From positions 11,813,361 to 11,877,360 of the forward strand of contig CAKAKS010000066.1 of the NCBI GenBank assembly GCA_916700875.1: a DNA stretch of 64,000 bases, in the 5' to 3' direction. The notes under the pieces were generated by a model. It worked only from the letters and a program-made list of their open reading frames with translations, ran no database searches and was not told the origin of the DNA. The DNA comes from Sebastes aleutianus. Taxonomy: Eukaryota > Chordata > Actinopteri > Perciformes > Sebastidae. Positions 25,169 through 38,000 of the stretch are shown piece by piece (positions within the stretch are counted from its first letter, which is position 1; each line of letters opens with the position of its first letter). Both the position numbers and the translations under genes were made by a program.

Positions 25169-26021
25169 TCAAATAGACACTGCAGTCACACCCCCACTGC
25201 TGCAAGAAGCCTTCTCCAGGTCCTCCATGACCAAGTCCTGTTCAGTGACATGGTTGAGTCGCCTGGAAGTGGTCTTATCTAGGCTGTTGAGAGAAATAGG
25301 CTCTAGGGACGTCTGTGCATTGTTAGCGGGAAGCACAGAGTTTCCCTGCAGCCTGTGCGAGTAGGTTTTCCTCCGCTGTCCGTCCGCCGAGCACAGGCTG
25401 AACTTGAACACAGCTTGAAATCCTCTGCGGAAATTCTCATTGAAGAAACCGTAGATGATGGGGTTGACGCTGCTGTTGAAGAACGCTAGCCAGTGGGCAA
25501 AGGGGTAAATGTAAATGTTGATGATTCTGTACTGCTGCTCAGTCAGGCTGGCATAGTCGCTCAGCATCATGAGAGTCCACAGAGGTAGCCAGGAAAGGAT
25601 GAAAAGCAAAGCAACTATTAGAAGCATTTTAATCACCCTTTGCTTCTTCTTTGACACAGTGTGGCGGTTGTCGTGGCCCGGCTTTCCTCCCGTTGGAACC
25701 GCTGTTTTGAAAAGCGTAATTCCAATGCGGGCGTACATGATCACGATGAGGGAAAGAGGAGCAAGGTAGATATTAGCAAACAGGACAGTGGTGTAGATCT
25801 TCCTCATCTCCTGGTTTGGCCAGTTCTCTCTGCACCAATAAAACGGGCTCGTTTTGTTGTCATAGCCCAGTAACACCCGAATGGTTTGCTCCTTGGTCAC
25901 TTGTAGCATCACACCAGAGGGACACATAATGGATATGGCCAGAACCCAGATAATGACTATTATCAAGGTGGCTGTGGATATGGTCAGCTTTTGCTTGAAT
26001 GGGTAGACAATGCATCTGAAT
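25169..26021 (-). CDS. npffr2: npffr2 last coding exon (TM4 to carboxyl tail)
   Basis: Begins after a long T tract and TGCAG at 26022. The A at 26021 completes R143, and the exon then runs F144 to I426 with TGA at 25171-25169. It holds TM4 to TM7, extracellular loop 2 with C206 and glycosylation site N198, helix 8 (NENFRRGF) and a serine/threonine-rich tail of about 70 residues suited to GRK phosphorylation. Codons 5' of 26021 in the same frame belong to the intron and are not receptor-like. Confidence 0.96.
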
Positions 26022-29000
26022 CTGCAAAAAAAAACAAAAAAGGATTGAATCAGGAAGATGCTTGTAGACATTTAACCTGCTTTTAAAAATATGTTTTCCA
26101 CAGGAAATTGAGTGACAGCAGAGAACATTTACTTCAAGGGGGCACATCATGAAAAACTCACATTTTCAGTGCTTGTGCTCATACAATTGGGTACCTGGAG
26201 TGCCTTCCAACCCACAAACTGTGAAATAAGACAACCCAGTCAGTTTTTTGTGGGCTGCCTAGATCAGAAAACATGTGATTCAACAAGCCATTCAGATTTG
26301 GCTCCCCTTCCTTTCTCACATGCAGGCTCATTAGTAGGGCTGGGAATCACCAGAGGCCCCACGATAGGATATTATCACAACACTTAAGTCACAATATGAT
26401 CTTATTGCAATTTTAAACATTTTGCGATATGCTGAATATTGGGATAAGATATATTGTGATTTATTACCTTTTTTGAACTGCTAATTTTGCATTTTGTCAA
26501 CATCTGTTTTACCTAAAAAGATAGAGTTTTCACTCGGTTCATCTCAGTGTTTTCATTCACATATCTTGAGGTCAGAGGTCAAGGGATCCCTTTGAATATG
26601 GCCGTGCCAGTTTCTCTTTAGCACAACTTTGGCGCGTTATTTAATGTTCTTCCCGACAAGTCAACATCACATGGTTGGTACCAGTCGATTCCTCAGGTTT
26701 AGTTTCATATGATACCAGTAACTTCACTCTAGCTTTAAGAATGAGCCCGCTACAACCTCAGTATAGTTTGCTAGTATGTCGTGGTTGGTACCAATGGATT
26801 CCTTTTAGGTTTTGTAGTTTCATATGAAACCAGTATCACTACAACCTCCGAAAGATCAATTACGTTATTGCGTTAAAGAAATTTGTGGCGTTAAAACGAA
26901 TTTGCATTAACGCATTATCGCGATACTTTGCTGTATCGTTTTTTTACCTAATCATTAGCATATAATTGCCCCCCCCAACTACCTTTGCAAAGGTGCACCA
27001 TATTTTTCTCGCAATCCAATCAGAGCAGACTGGGCTTTTTCACGAGGAGGATTGAAAGAGACAGGCGATAAAACGGAGCGTTTCAGACAGACAGTATGAG
27101 AAAAATGTTTTTTGAACATTAAAGCATGTAAACATGTTCTAGTAGAAACCCCAAATACAGGTATGAAACTGAAAATGAGCATGATATGTCCCCTTTAAAA
27201 TGGCACGGCATGATATGATTAGAGTTACTGTAATTCATAAGGTCACAAATCCAGGCTCTATTCACATGGAGGGGCTGTTGTCAGGAAACTCTGTGTCATA
27301 CGTATAAAGGGCACATGCAAAAAATAGATTTGCTGTTCAATATTTATTAAATAACAAAGAAGAATGAAATGAAAGCAAATATGCAAACAAATTGATTCAG
27401 AGAATTACAAATACTGTATGACTGCTGCTCTTACTCCGTGTGGTAGAGTAATGGTCAGCGTTCAATAATAGAACATTGACGTCACTGTTTGTGCTTAATT
27501 CCCTTTTTCCTCCCTGTAGAGTGCAATTTGTACTGCAGATCAATTTCAAAACAATTGGGGCATAATTAACTCAGCTCCCTTTTATTAATGTACCGTCGTG
27601 ATTCACAGCTTTATTGGCAGGAAATAATAATGTAGATATGTAATATCCACAGCACTGCTTTCTGAGCTTCGGGGGTTCAAAAAAACTAAAATCAATCTGT
27701 AATGATCTTTAAATTAGACCAGAAGTCTACTGTACATTTTGATATTTATGAATCAGCTGATAATAGGCGTGCTCTCTTCATATTTCCATCTGCATGGACA
27801 GCAGTGTCTCCCTGCAGCCTGTGACAGTCCAGCCAGCAGCAGTGTGAGGCTGACCTCTCTTCTGTAAGCTGTGACTGCTCTTGGGGTGGCTAATATGTTT
27901 TTTGGCCTTCCTTTTGAAGTCAAACCCATCTTTTTTTTTTATTATTTCTGTCACGTTGCAAAGCTGGAAACATGTATGACTAACCACATCAGTGACCCTC
28001 TGGCCAACCTTCTTCTTTGGATTTTTTGAAATGCCAGTGCTGAAGCCTTCAAAAAAGGTACTGCCCTTTATCTTCAGGCTCTTTTCTCACCAGCCATGCA
28101 TTGTCTGAGACATCTTACCTATTGACTTATTGGCCACGCCAATACGTTTTTTCTAATGCATAACTTTCGCTACGTTTATTCCTAGTGTCCGCAGTACTCT
28201 GGTGTTTTAGAACCCTTAGAAAGGAGACATTTGATAACGCCGCTGACCTCGTTTTATTTTGAAAACTCCAGGGTTGGGTTTTATGTCTACCATACACTAG
28301 GAGACTTTGAAAAGACTTTTAAAAGACTGAAGTCTGATACCCTCTTACATCTAAAGACAATGTGTCTTAAGTCACAGAGTTTTTAGTCACAGACTAACTA
28401 CTGAACTCCGTGCATCCCTGAATCAGCAATCACTTTTTATTCATCTATTTATTGTCCGAATAAATCATAATTAATAGAAATGATTCCATACAATATGACT
28501 CATTGAAGAATATCTATTTGTGATCTATATTGGTATGTTTTGCTTTCGTAGTCAACAGCATCACAAAATAAATATTACTTTTGTAATCTCCATCAAAAAA
28601 CAGGAATCCAGACTAAAAGTTTAACAAACATTCAGATTCAGAAGGATGTATCAGGCGTATGAAACTCCTGCCTTCAAAATCGTACTTGTTTAAAACTACA
28701 AAAGTATCAGCAAAATGAACTATACAAGTACAAGTACTCATTATGCAGCAGAATGGCCCCACTCAAAGTTATAGTGATATTAAAGGGTCCTTATCACTGA
28801 TAAATGAATTTATAAGAGGCCTTTTAATGTTGTAGGTGGTCTTTTTATTGTATAATCAGAAAACAGAAATACTCAAGTGCAATTAGTTGTAGTTTATTTG
28901 GATAAATACACTTAGTTATGTGTTACACTTGTGTTATGCTTTCAAAAATATTGCCGCTGCTTAAAAAACTCCTTGTAAGAAAAAGCTACTGTGCAGCTGC

Positions 29001-32000
29001 AGTTGTGTGATGTACACAGACGAGTTTAGACACAGAGGGGAAAAAACACATTTTGACAGATTTGTCACTTTTTGGCTGCAGATCAGTTTGAAACCTTCCA
29101 GGGGGGTGATTGGAAATCATTACAGCTTAGACAGAAGTGGCGACTACCATGTTGGGAGGTGGATTGACTTGAGCTCTCACTGAGAGAGAATCTTGTGATT
29201 GTCAACAGACGCATGCAGAGACATCCAGACAGATCGATTTCTGAATGACTGTTGTTGGTTTTAGTGTTGATGTTAAACAATAAAGGAAACGGGGGATTTT
29301 GTTGGTCAAACCTCTGTCATCCCAACATAGTATTTAGAATAAAGGTATGATAGATGCAGTCAGGCTGTTCTCATACATGGTTGGTAGCTATACCTATGAA
29401 AACTAATGCACTGTAATTCATATATATCCAACGAAATCACTTTGAATGTATTCCACGTAATTGTAAAGCAGGAAGTATTAAGAGCGACAAATCACACGTT
29501 GGGAGGACTGGATGAGTGAGTCAAAAAATGCCGGACCTTCACCCATGAGACTAGAAGTCAATGTGGATTTATTTGTCATGTAACTTCTGTACTCAAGTAA
29601 TGCCACTTCCATAGTTATTTTTAACCCCAACGTTGACTTATTTGTCACGTAACTTCTGTACTTAAACCTGCAGTAGGCAGAATGTTTTTGGCATCATTGG
29701 GCAAAAATTCCATAATAACTTTTCAGCATATTGTAATTCAAGTGTTCTCAGAGATGACTAGACTTCTGCACCTCCTCATGGCTCTGTTTACAGGCTTTTA
29801 AAAAATCTAACCTGTGACGGGAGACTTTGACCAATCACAGGTCATTTCAGAGAGAGAGAGAGAGAGAGAGCGTTCCTGTTGGCTGTTCATTCAACGGAGG
29901 CAGCTGTCAGTCACTCTCGAACTCCGATCAAACGGTCAAACTAGGCAGTTTGCTCCGGCTGGTGGGCGGGGCTTGGTATTTCCTCAACAGATCTCAACAT
30001 GGCTGCCGGGTCACAAACTTTCTCATTTTACAGCTAAACAGTACACTACAAGATGTTTCTGACAACATTTGATGTGAGAAATAGGCACAGCAGTAACAGA
30101 ATATTGATTCATATTTGATCAGCGCTGCCTAGTTGGACCGTATGATCGAGTTTGCGAGTGATTGACAGCTGCTCAGAGACGGCAGGCTCCAGATCAGCTC
30201 TGATTGGTTGTATTCCTCCGGTCTGTGAAATCTTACAGATGCCATTAGGAGCACCAGAGGAACATGATTATTTTAGTTTACCTGTCTCATGCACTACTGT
30301 CAGGATATAGTGACCGTTTTATAAAAAAATACTTTTTTTAATCATATTTGCTCCATTTCTACCTACTGCTGCTTTAAGTAACGCCACTTCCGTAGTTATT
30401 TTAACCCTATTCTTTTCCTAACTAAGTAGTTTTGTTGCCTAAACCTAACCAAGTTGTTTCCTGTGAAGGTGGGGGTTTATTTTGAAAAGACTGTATGCAT
30501 GTAACCAGCGGAAATTGACACGTGTTGCTGGACATTTGTAGGAAGACGTACAAAAAATGAGGAATAACTTTTTGTAACATTTTACAAACTGTTCTCTGAA
30601 GATACGTTGTTGCAGTAGTTAAAATCTGGCTTATCTCTGCATTAATACACCGGCCAAAAGGGCAGACAAGAGAGCCTTCCATCTCCTCATTCCTTCAAAT
30701 CTACATCTAAACATGTGGCTGATAGATGTAAGGTGACTTTGACTTTTGGGTGTCAAAGCATTTCAAACTCTGTCCTTTCCAGAGGCGCAGACACCCTCCA
30801 GTGATTTAAAATTGTGACAGCGACGTCACTGCATGTCTAGTCTCTGAGCACCGGCCACTGATAAAATACCAGCTCTGTCATTCTTCCAGCTCAGAGAGCC
30901 GTTATAACTTCTCTGGATGTGTTTGAATTTCCCCACTGTACGATTCTGCAGCCTCCTCCTATGGTTTATAAAGTGATTAAGGCAGATTAGGAGCCAGCTG
31001 GTGTCATCTCCATGAAAAGCAATTAGGGGATTCAGCATGATCGTTCAAAAGAGGACAAGTACCAGATAATGATGAGAAAGCTGTACAACCTGGAAAAGGG
31101 CTGGAAAATAGCGTAAAATGGCCAAAGTACAAGTGACTTGATTTTGTGCTGATTTGTTCTGACATTTTGGCTATTTTCTCATGAACTATTTAAGTTACTT
31201 GTATTAAACATCTGTATTTTGATGCAGAGCTGGAGTCAGATGCAGATTAAAAACTAGATTTTTTCAAAATAATGATAAAAAAAATCTAATATTTGAATTC
31301 TTATCAAATGAATTAAAAAAAAATCAGAAAATGCTCTATCCATCTGACCCATTTCAGCCCCTTTTGCTGTCAGTAAGCTAGGGAATAGTTCTCTTTGCTA
31401 ACACAAAGTGAAGAAAACCATGCTACGGATGATTTATGTGAACCTTGAGTTTAGAATATTTGATCACAAATGAATAGGATTGTGCAGCCGTTTGTGTTCT
31501 CTGAGGGGTTTATGGTTTTGTCTGTTTTCTTTTGCACATGAAGCACTTTTATTGTGGTGAAATTCAAGTGTGAAAGGTGCTGGGGAAAGGAAATGCACTG
31601 TTATATTTATATGTAGTAGTAAAATACAGCCACCATACCTGTCAACAGCAATAGCAACCAGAGTGAAGACGGATGCTGACACGGAGATCCCTTGAACCAT
31701 GCCGCTCATTTTGCACACCAGGCTTCCAAAAGGCCATCCTGTTGACAGGAGAGATGCATTCAGCTGATTTACAGCTATGACAACACGTTGTGACAGAACA
31801 GTTCATGTATGAATTCAGACCGCCTCAAACACATTCACAACCACAAACACGTCCAAGTACAGAGGAGCTGAAGGGATAGCCTTAATATCTTTAGGGTGAA
31901 CAATCCCTTTTTTAGCGGTACTTAATCGGGGCAGCTGGTGACTAGTAGCAGAGATGCTGACAGTGTAGCTATCTTATTATAGGTATATCAGACTGTCATC

Positions 32001-35000
32001 AGTATAGCATCTGTAACCCGTCCTTGTGCTTAATTTTCATACACTTTTATAATGAAGGTTGAATGGAGTTCATAGCAGTGGTTATTAATTGTATGAGTGA
32101 GGTAGAAATTAATCAGAGAATTAAGGTGTTGGTTGTTACAGCAAGGGAGATAACATTTTAATTATAAAATGTTAATTTTAAAATACTGGTTCATCCCTTT
32201 TTAAAAGAAGGATTTGTTGGGCAACAGGAAGCAAAGCAGGATGGGAGTTTATGTTGAATATCTTCTCTGCATTTTTTCCTTAGCATACAAATAATCCAAG
32301 GTTAAAGGAAGGTTAAAGACAGAAGACAAACATGTAAAGACAAATACCTCTTAAGTTGATCTACACATGATCAGTGGAAGAATTGCTTTGTGTCGGCTTG
32401 AGCCCTTGTTTTCCAATGAGATAGGCTAGATAGCGCTACTTATTGTTGTTTCCACTACCCTGATTTTACACCTCCCTGCTCTGCATTTAAATTCAAATAA
32501 TTTACACTGTAACCAAGGTTCAAGGTTCATTTATTGTCACACAATGTTGCACAACGAAATACAAGCTGCAGTCATTTTATGCTACACAAGAAACAAAACC
32601 TATTTATTTATTTTTTTGTGGTTGAGTAGCCTATGGAGGATGGTCATTGGTCATTGCTGACCTTCAGATTATAGATGACCAAGAGGCTTAAAGGTGGAGA
32701 AATAATGATTTATGGGTTAATAAATTATGTTGGTGCGTTGGCATCGAGCTCAGCTCTTGAAACTATCTCTGTGACAAACACAGCAAAGGGTGCAGCTCAG
32801 TCTGCTTGACATAGGATGCTTTTTACACTCCCATCTCTACAAGACTTCCTGATCTTAGTGCTGTTAGGTGGGATGATGCACGGACTAGATAATAGGATGG
32901 TGAAAGTAACAAATAACTGAAATGCTCCTTCGTTTTTTCTTTATACTGTTATTTTCTAGGGAACATGCAGCGCTTTGTTCCGTTTGTCTGTACTTTGTTC
33001 CTGTTTGTATTATGTTAAAAGGCAAATAGCTTTTTAATTGTTCGTCAAGGCTGAAACCTCCACTTACAGCTGAGCCAGACTCCGTTGACAGAAAACACTA
33101 ATTACCACAGCCTGAGGCTCTGACGGATCTTGAACTGCCTACCAACTTGTCTACCAACGTCTTGTATCACAATCCACAGGGATCGTCCACGATCTGCTCT
33201 TTTTTTCAAGAACACTATTACTATCTACTACAGACATGTACCGATCCTTTGTTATAAGTTTCTTAGACTGTTTCTAAAAACAATTGAGCTGTTAGTATTT
33301 ATATCCACAAAAAAAGCAAAAGTTTACAAATACTAACAGGTTAACGCAACACTGATGCAACTCACGTGTTATTTATGATGCAGAAGTTGTGTAATAATGC
33401 CGTCTCATTATCCACAATAGCCTTAAAAGCAAATTAATCGTTGTTGAGGTGATATGGAGAACACTCTTGGGTGACATTGTCGCTTTCATCTCCTCCTCGT
33501 GATGCTTCTTTCACATGGTTCACAAATTGCAAGGGGCCATAAGCATTGATGCAGATGACTACACTGCCATTATGGTCCATTAAAGCATTATGCGCTGTAA
33601 ACATCCGAATGTTGCATTAGATGAAAGCTTCCTTTGAGATACAATGGCAAATTGCTAGTTGTCCAGTCTTAAAAAAGATACTCAGAGGCCAAACAAGAGG
33701 CTCATATCACTGAAGCCAGACAGACAACATAGCGACAGAAAGCTGCACATAACGCTCTGAGTAACTGATCTATCTACTGGAGTTTTCATTAACAGATCAT
33801 AAACACACACAGAGGCAGAGAGACACACACATCACATCACGGATAAACATGTCCAGAGGATATTTAAATTGAACTGAAGTCTAGAAAATGCATTTTGAAC
33901 CAACACTTGTCCCTCTGACTGGTGTGCTGTATTCAGCTGTACACTCAGCATCACTGTGATTCAGCACCCGGTCAAACATCATTGGCTGTATGAGTGTCCC
34001 ACTCCCTGCCGGTGAAATGCATCGCACAGCATGAGGCTGTCATCACAAAGCTTCCTGCGAGCAATGCCGGTCAAGTCAAGTCATGTCAAGTTTATTTGTA
34101 TAGCACCTTTTAAAAGCAACTGGAGTTGACCAAAGTGCTGTACAAGTTAAAGTGAACAGCAAGTAAAATATCATCACCAAAGCAACAAAACAACAGTAGG
34201 TTGCAATGGAAAAATATAAGGCAATATTATAATAAGTGCACAAATCTGAAACAAAATAAAACTCATATTGCAATTTATAAAATACTAAAACTAGGGCTGT
34301 CATTCGATTAAAATATTTAATCACGATTAATCGCATGATTGCCTAGTTAATCGCAATTAATCGAACATTTTGTATCAGTTCAAAATGTACCTTAAAGGGA
34401 GATTTGTCAAGTATTTAATACTCTTATCAACATGGGAGTGGGCAAATATGCTTTCTTTATGCAAATGTATGTATATATTTATTATTGGAAATTAATTAAC
34501 AACACAAAACAATGACAAATATTGTCCAGAAACCCTCACAGGTACTGCATTTAGCATAAAAAATATGATCAAATCATAACATGGCACTCTGCAGCCCAAC
34601 AGGCAACAACTGCTGTCAGTGTGTCAGTGTGCTGACTTGACTATGACTTGCCCCAAACTGCATGTGATTATCATAAAGTGGGCATGTCTGTAAAGGGCAG
34701 ACTCGTGGGTACCCATAGAACCCATTTTCATTCACATATCTTGGCGTCAGAGGTCAAGGGACCCCTTTGAAAATGGCCATGCCAGTTTTTCGTCGCCAAA
34801 GTTTATGTTGTATCACTCTAGCTTTAAAGCAGAAGAGATTGTTGCTTTAATGCGTTAAAGAAAGGCGTTAAAGAAAGGGGTAAAGAAAAGTGTTATCACT
34901 ACTCTGTACCAAATGCAAGTGAGATTAAGAGGACTGGCCAACACCAGGTACAGTGAGTTGCAGTAATCTAACCTGGTAGACTGTGATGAGCTCTTCTGTT

Positions 35001-38000
35001 TCTTGTGCCTTTCTGCAAAGTCTGACTAGACTTAACCTTTGCAGGCACCACTTTGGTCTGTTACTCCCACCACTCTGCTCACATGTGAGAAGTGCTACTC
35101 TTACTTCTTTGCTTCCTGCAGGCTCTGCTTTCACAGCAAAAGAGTGCAGTTGTTTTTTTTTATGTGTATGATCTTTGGCTTCTTGGTGTCCTCCCCGAGG
35201 AAGGTCCTCCTTCCCTTGTTGCTCAGTTTGGTTGGATGATCAGCTGTAGGAAGAGTACCTCTATATCGTTGAGTGCCAGTCAACTGGAATGACTTCTGTA
35301 ATGTGTGCCTCTCCACTAGGATACACCACATAACACACTTGGGTGGGCAAAATGTCCAACAAATTACGGTACAATAGACTGCAGCACATAGCAAACTGGT
35401 GAAGCTCTTAATGTTCCTTTTGAAAGTCTCCTCAAGGCACGTTTTAGTATAAAAAATACTCTCTTTTATAATAATAATTTGTCTGTTTTCCACAATTTTC
35501 TTGTTTCAATAGCTAGTTAAAAAAAAATCTTAAAAGCACATCTACTTCTTCTCACTAATTGAAAATCCAGAATGGATGAATATGTGCTTAGTTTTGTTCC
35601 AGCAGTTTAACTACTGGACACAAGATGCCTTCATTCTTAGTGTTTGAGCACTGGAGATGTCAAGTTTCCACATCACACTTGAGTAAGATTCATACTGGGC
35701 TATGATTGGCTTCCAAACTAGTTGCGATGTCACAAAATCATCTCTAAGTACACACCTTAAACTGCAATTTGAGGTGGGAACAGAGAAGCTTCAGCAGATG
35801 AATGTGAAAGCAACCTTCTAGTGTCAAACTCTTCTCATAAATCATTCTGCACAGTGAAGCCCAAACATCCAAACAAGCCAACAAGACAAAATACACATTT
35901 TCGAGAGGAGGATGACTTTAAAGGTCACCTATTATGCAAAATGCACTTTTCCATGTCTTTTAAACATCAATATCTGTCCCCAGTGTGTCTACAGGCCACC
36001 ATAGTATCATAAAAGACCATCCTCTCTCTTTTTCTCCTCCTCCGTTTGTCCGGAAATGGGTGCAGAAAAAAAATTCGCTTTTTTCCTTGTATTCTGACGT
36101 CATTAGAAAAATGCAAGCCATGTAAGGGTTTCCTGGTCGAACCAGAGAGAACCGTCAGTAGCTGACCCCGCCCCACAGCGCGTCACTGTCTCTCCTCCTC
36201 AACCGAACTTGAGCAAAGTAGCTCCTACTGTTAGTCTGCAAGAACCAGCAGAACAGGCTTCATGTACTCCCATCATCTAAATATAACATGTTCTTTCACA
36301 AAGGCTTCATGTAATTACACTGTTTAAACAGATGATATTTATATATTATATATATTTGATGTCATGCATGTAGAAGAGTACAGGTAGTAAATAGTGACTT
36401 GTAAGCAACACAACACATTTCTGTTTCACAGTCAAACTTTATTTGAGTTGACAGATGACAATATTAATTATTCACAGCATTTGTAATCATCTCACCTGTT
36501 AGTTAGTTATGTTGACATGGTACAGGAGAAAGTCTTCAGCTCTGGTAAACTATGGTAAGCTAAGCTCCGGTGGTCTGTAGTCATGGTAACACAGAGACAG
36601 CTCCTACTGTAAATAATATACCATTACTCTGATCTTCCATATGTTTATCTTTTAGCAGAAATAATGAACTGACTACTGTTTCACATCTTCTATTTTCCAC
36701 CCTGATGGTCGCTGTGTTTACACACCGTCTCATAGCAGTAGCATGTAGCTAACCCGTTAGCATGTAGCTACATGCTAACGGGTTAGCTCTGTATCTCCAT
36801 GTAAACAGAGCTGTCTGCTCTCAGCTGTCTGCTCTCCTCTGGGATGATTCTGTCGGTCATTTCTCACAGATGGATCTGTAAAGACAGACGTAAAACAGAG
36901 TGTGTGTTTATGGTTTACAGAGTTGATGCATGAGGTAAACACTGAGCTAACCAACAGAGATATAAATAGTATTATTTACCTGAGAGAAACCGTCAGGAAA
37001 ACCTGGAATCTGGACCGCAGATGTTCATCATGTGTCGCCGATTTCTGATCAGATTCCTCCGGTAACGTGCGCTGGGTGAAGTTTCTGGTTTATAAACTTT
37101 AAAGTGGTTTATAAGCTCTATTCTAGCTCCTCTCTCTCCACTCCTCTCTCTCCCTGCTCTCAGGCCGCGAGGGGGGCGGGGAGGGTGACGCTGTGTTGTT
37201 GAGGACGTTTGATTGACAGAAAACGCTGACCAATCAGAGCAGAGTGGGAGGAGACAGAGGCTACAGACACAGAAATCAGCACTTTTGGAAATGGGCTGAA
37301 ACAGAGGTTATAGAGACATGCTGGAATGCATGATCTGATTGTTGCAATTGAAAGCATGTTCAGTGATACAGTACAAGTGCCTATTTTGATGCCTGTTGCT
37401 TCTTTCAGTGCCCTTTTGCAAGAGGAACAAATGTTGAGTAGCAACATGAGCAGAGCTGCGGGTTACAGAAGTAATTTTCCTATTGTTAATTTGCATTTGA
37501 ATATTTTTAACCGTCAATGTTCAGCAACATGGAAACACAAACAATTCAATTTAAAGGATTCCCATTGGTGGCATCTGATTTGTTGAACCTTGTGAGGAAG
37601 AAATGGAGTAAATAAATAAGTTAAAAATAACAAACAGCAAAAATCAGCACATTCCTGACTGCTATCGGTATTTTAAATCTCATATCATATCAACCCTAAT
37701 CAAATATTATTTTAAATGTCTTCCTGATGAAGCCTACGGTGCTGTGATAAAATCCCACTGCTTCAGAAATTGTCTTTACTTCTCTCCAGATCGATGCCTT
37801 TCTGATTGTGTTTAACGGTGTCTGCACTGACAAGCTGTGGCTCTCATGGGACTTTAAACAGACACATGCTGTCTTTTGATTTGAGTCAAGATAAACAGTT
37901 GTATCGGCCACAGCTGATCCGTTAGCATTACCAACAGGTCAAAATTCCTTTCCTACTGATATCGTGTAGTCCGAACCAGCCACAAGGCATTTTCATTTTT

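Larger units (their letters stand above)
26022..31638 (-). other. npffr2: npffr2 intron between the second and last coding exons
   Basis: A 5617-base GT-AG intron. It holds a composite repeat (26336-26984), a TTAA-end repeat fragment (26985-27198), a tandem pair with an inserted element (29559-30412), and otherwise 27199-29558 and 30413-31638, where I see no gene and no clear repeat. Confidence 0.9.

Noticed and set aside
31464..31638. DRYGG reading after TM3
   Set aside because: Intronic read-through; splicing to 26021 gives DRF and continuous receptor sequence.
35131..35493. A 120-codon minus-strand frame
   Set aside because: Overlaps a likely dispersed repeat and has no recognisable domain.
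37711..37875. Similarity to a Tc1-like fish transposon
   Set aside because: Only scattered words (CAGAAATTGTCTTTACTTCT, CCAGATCGATGCC) resemble it; too weak without an alignment.
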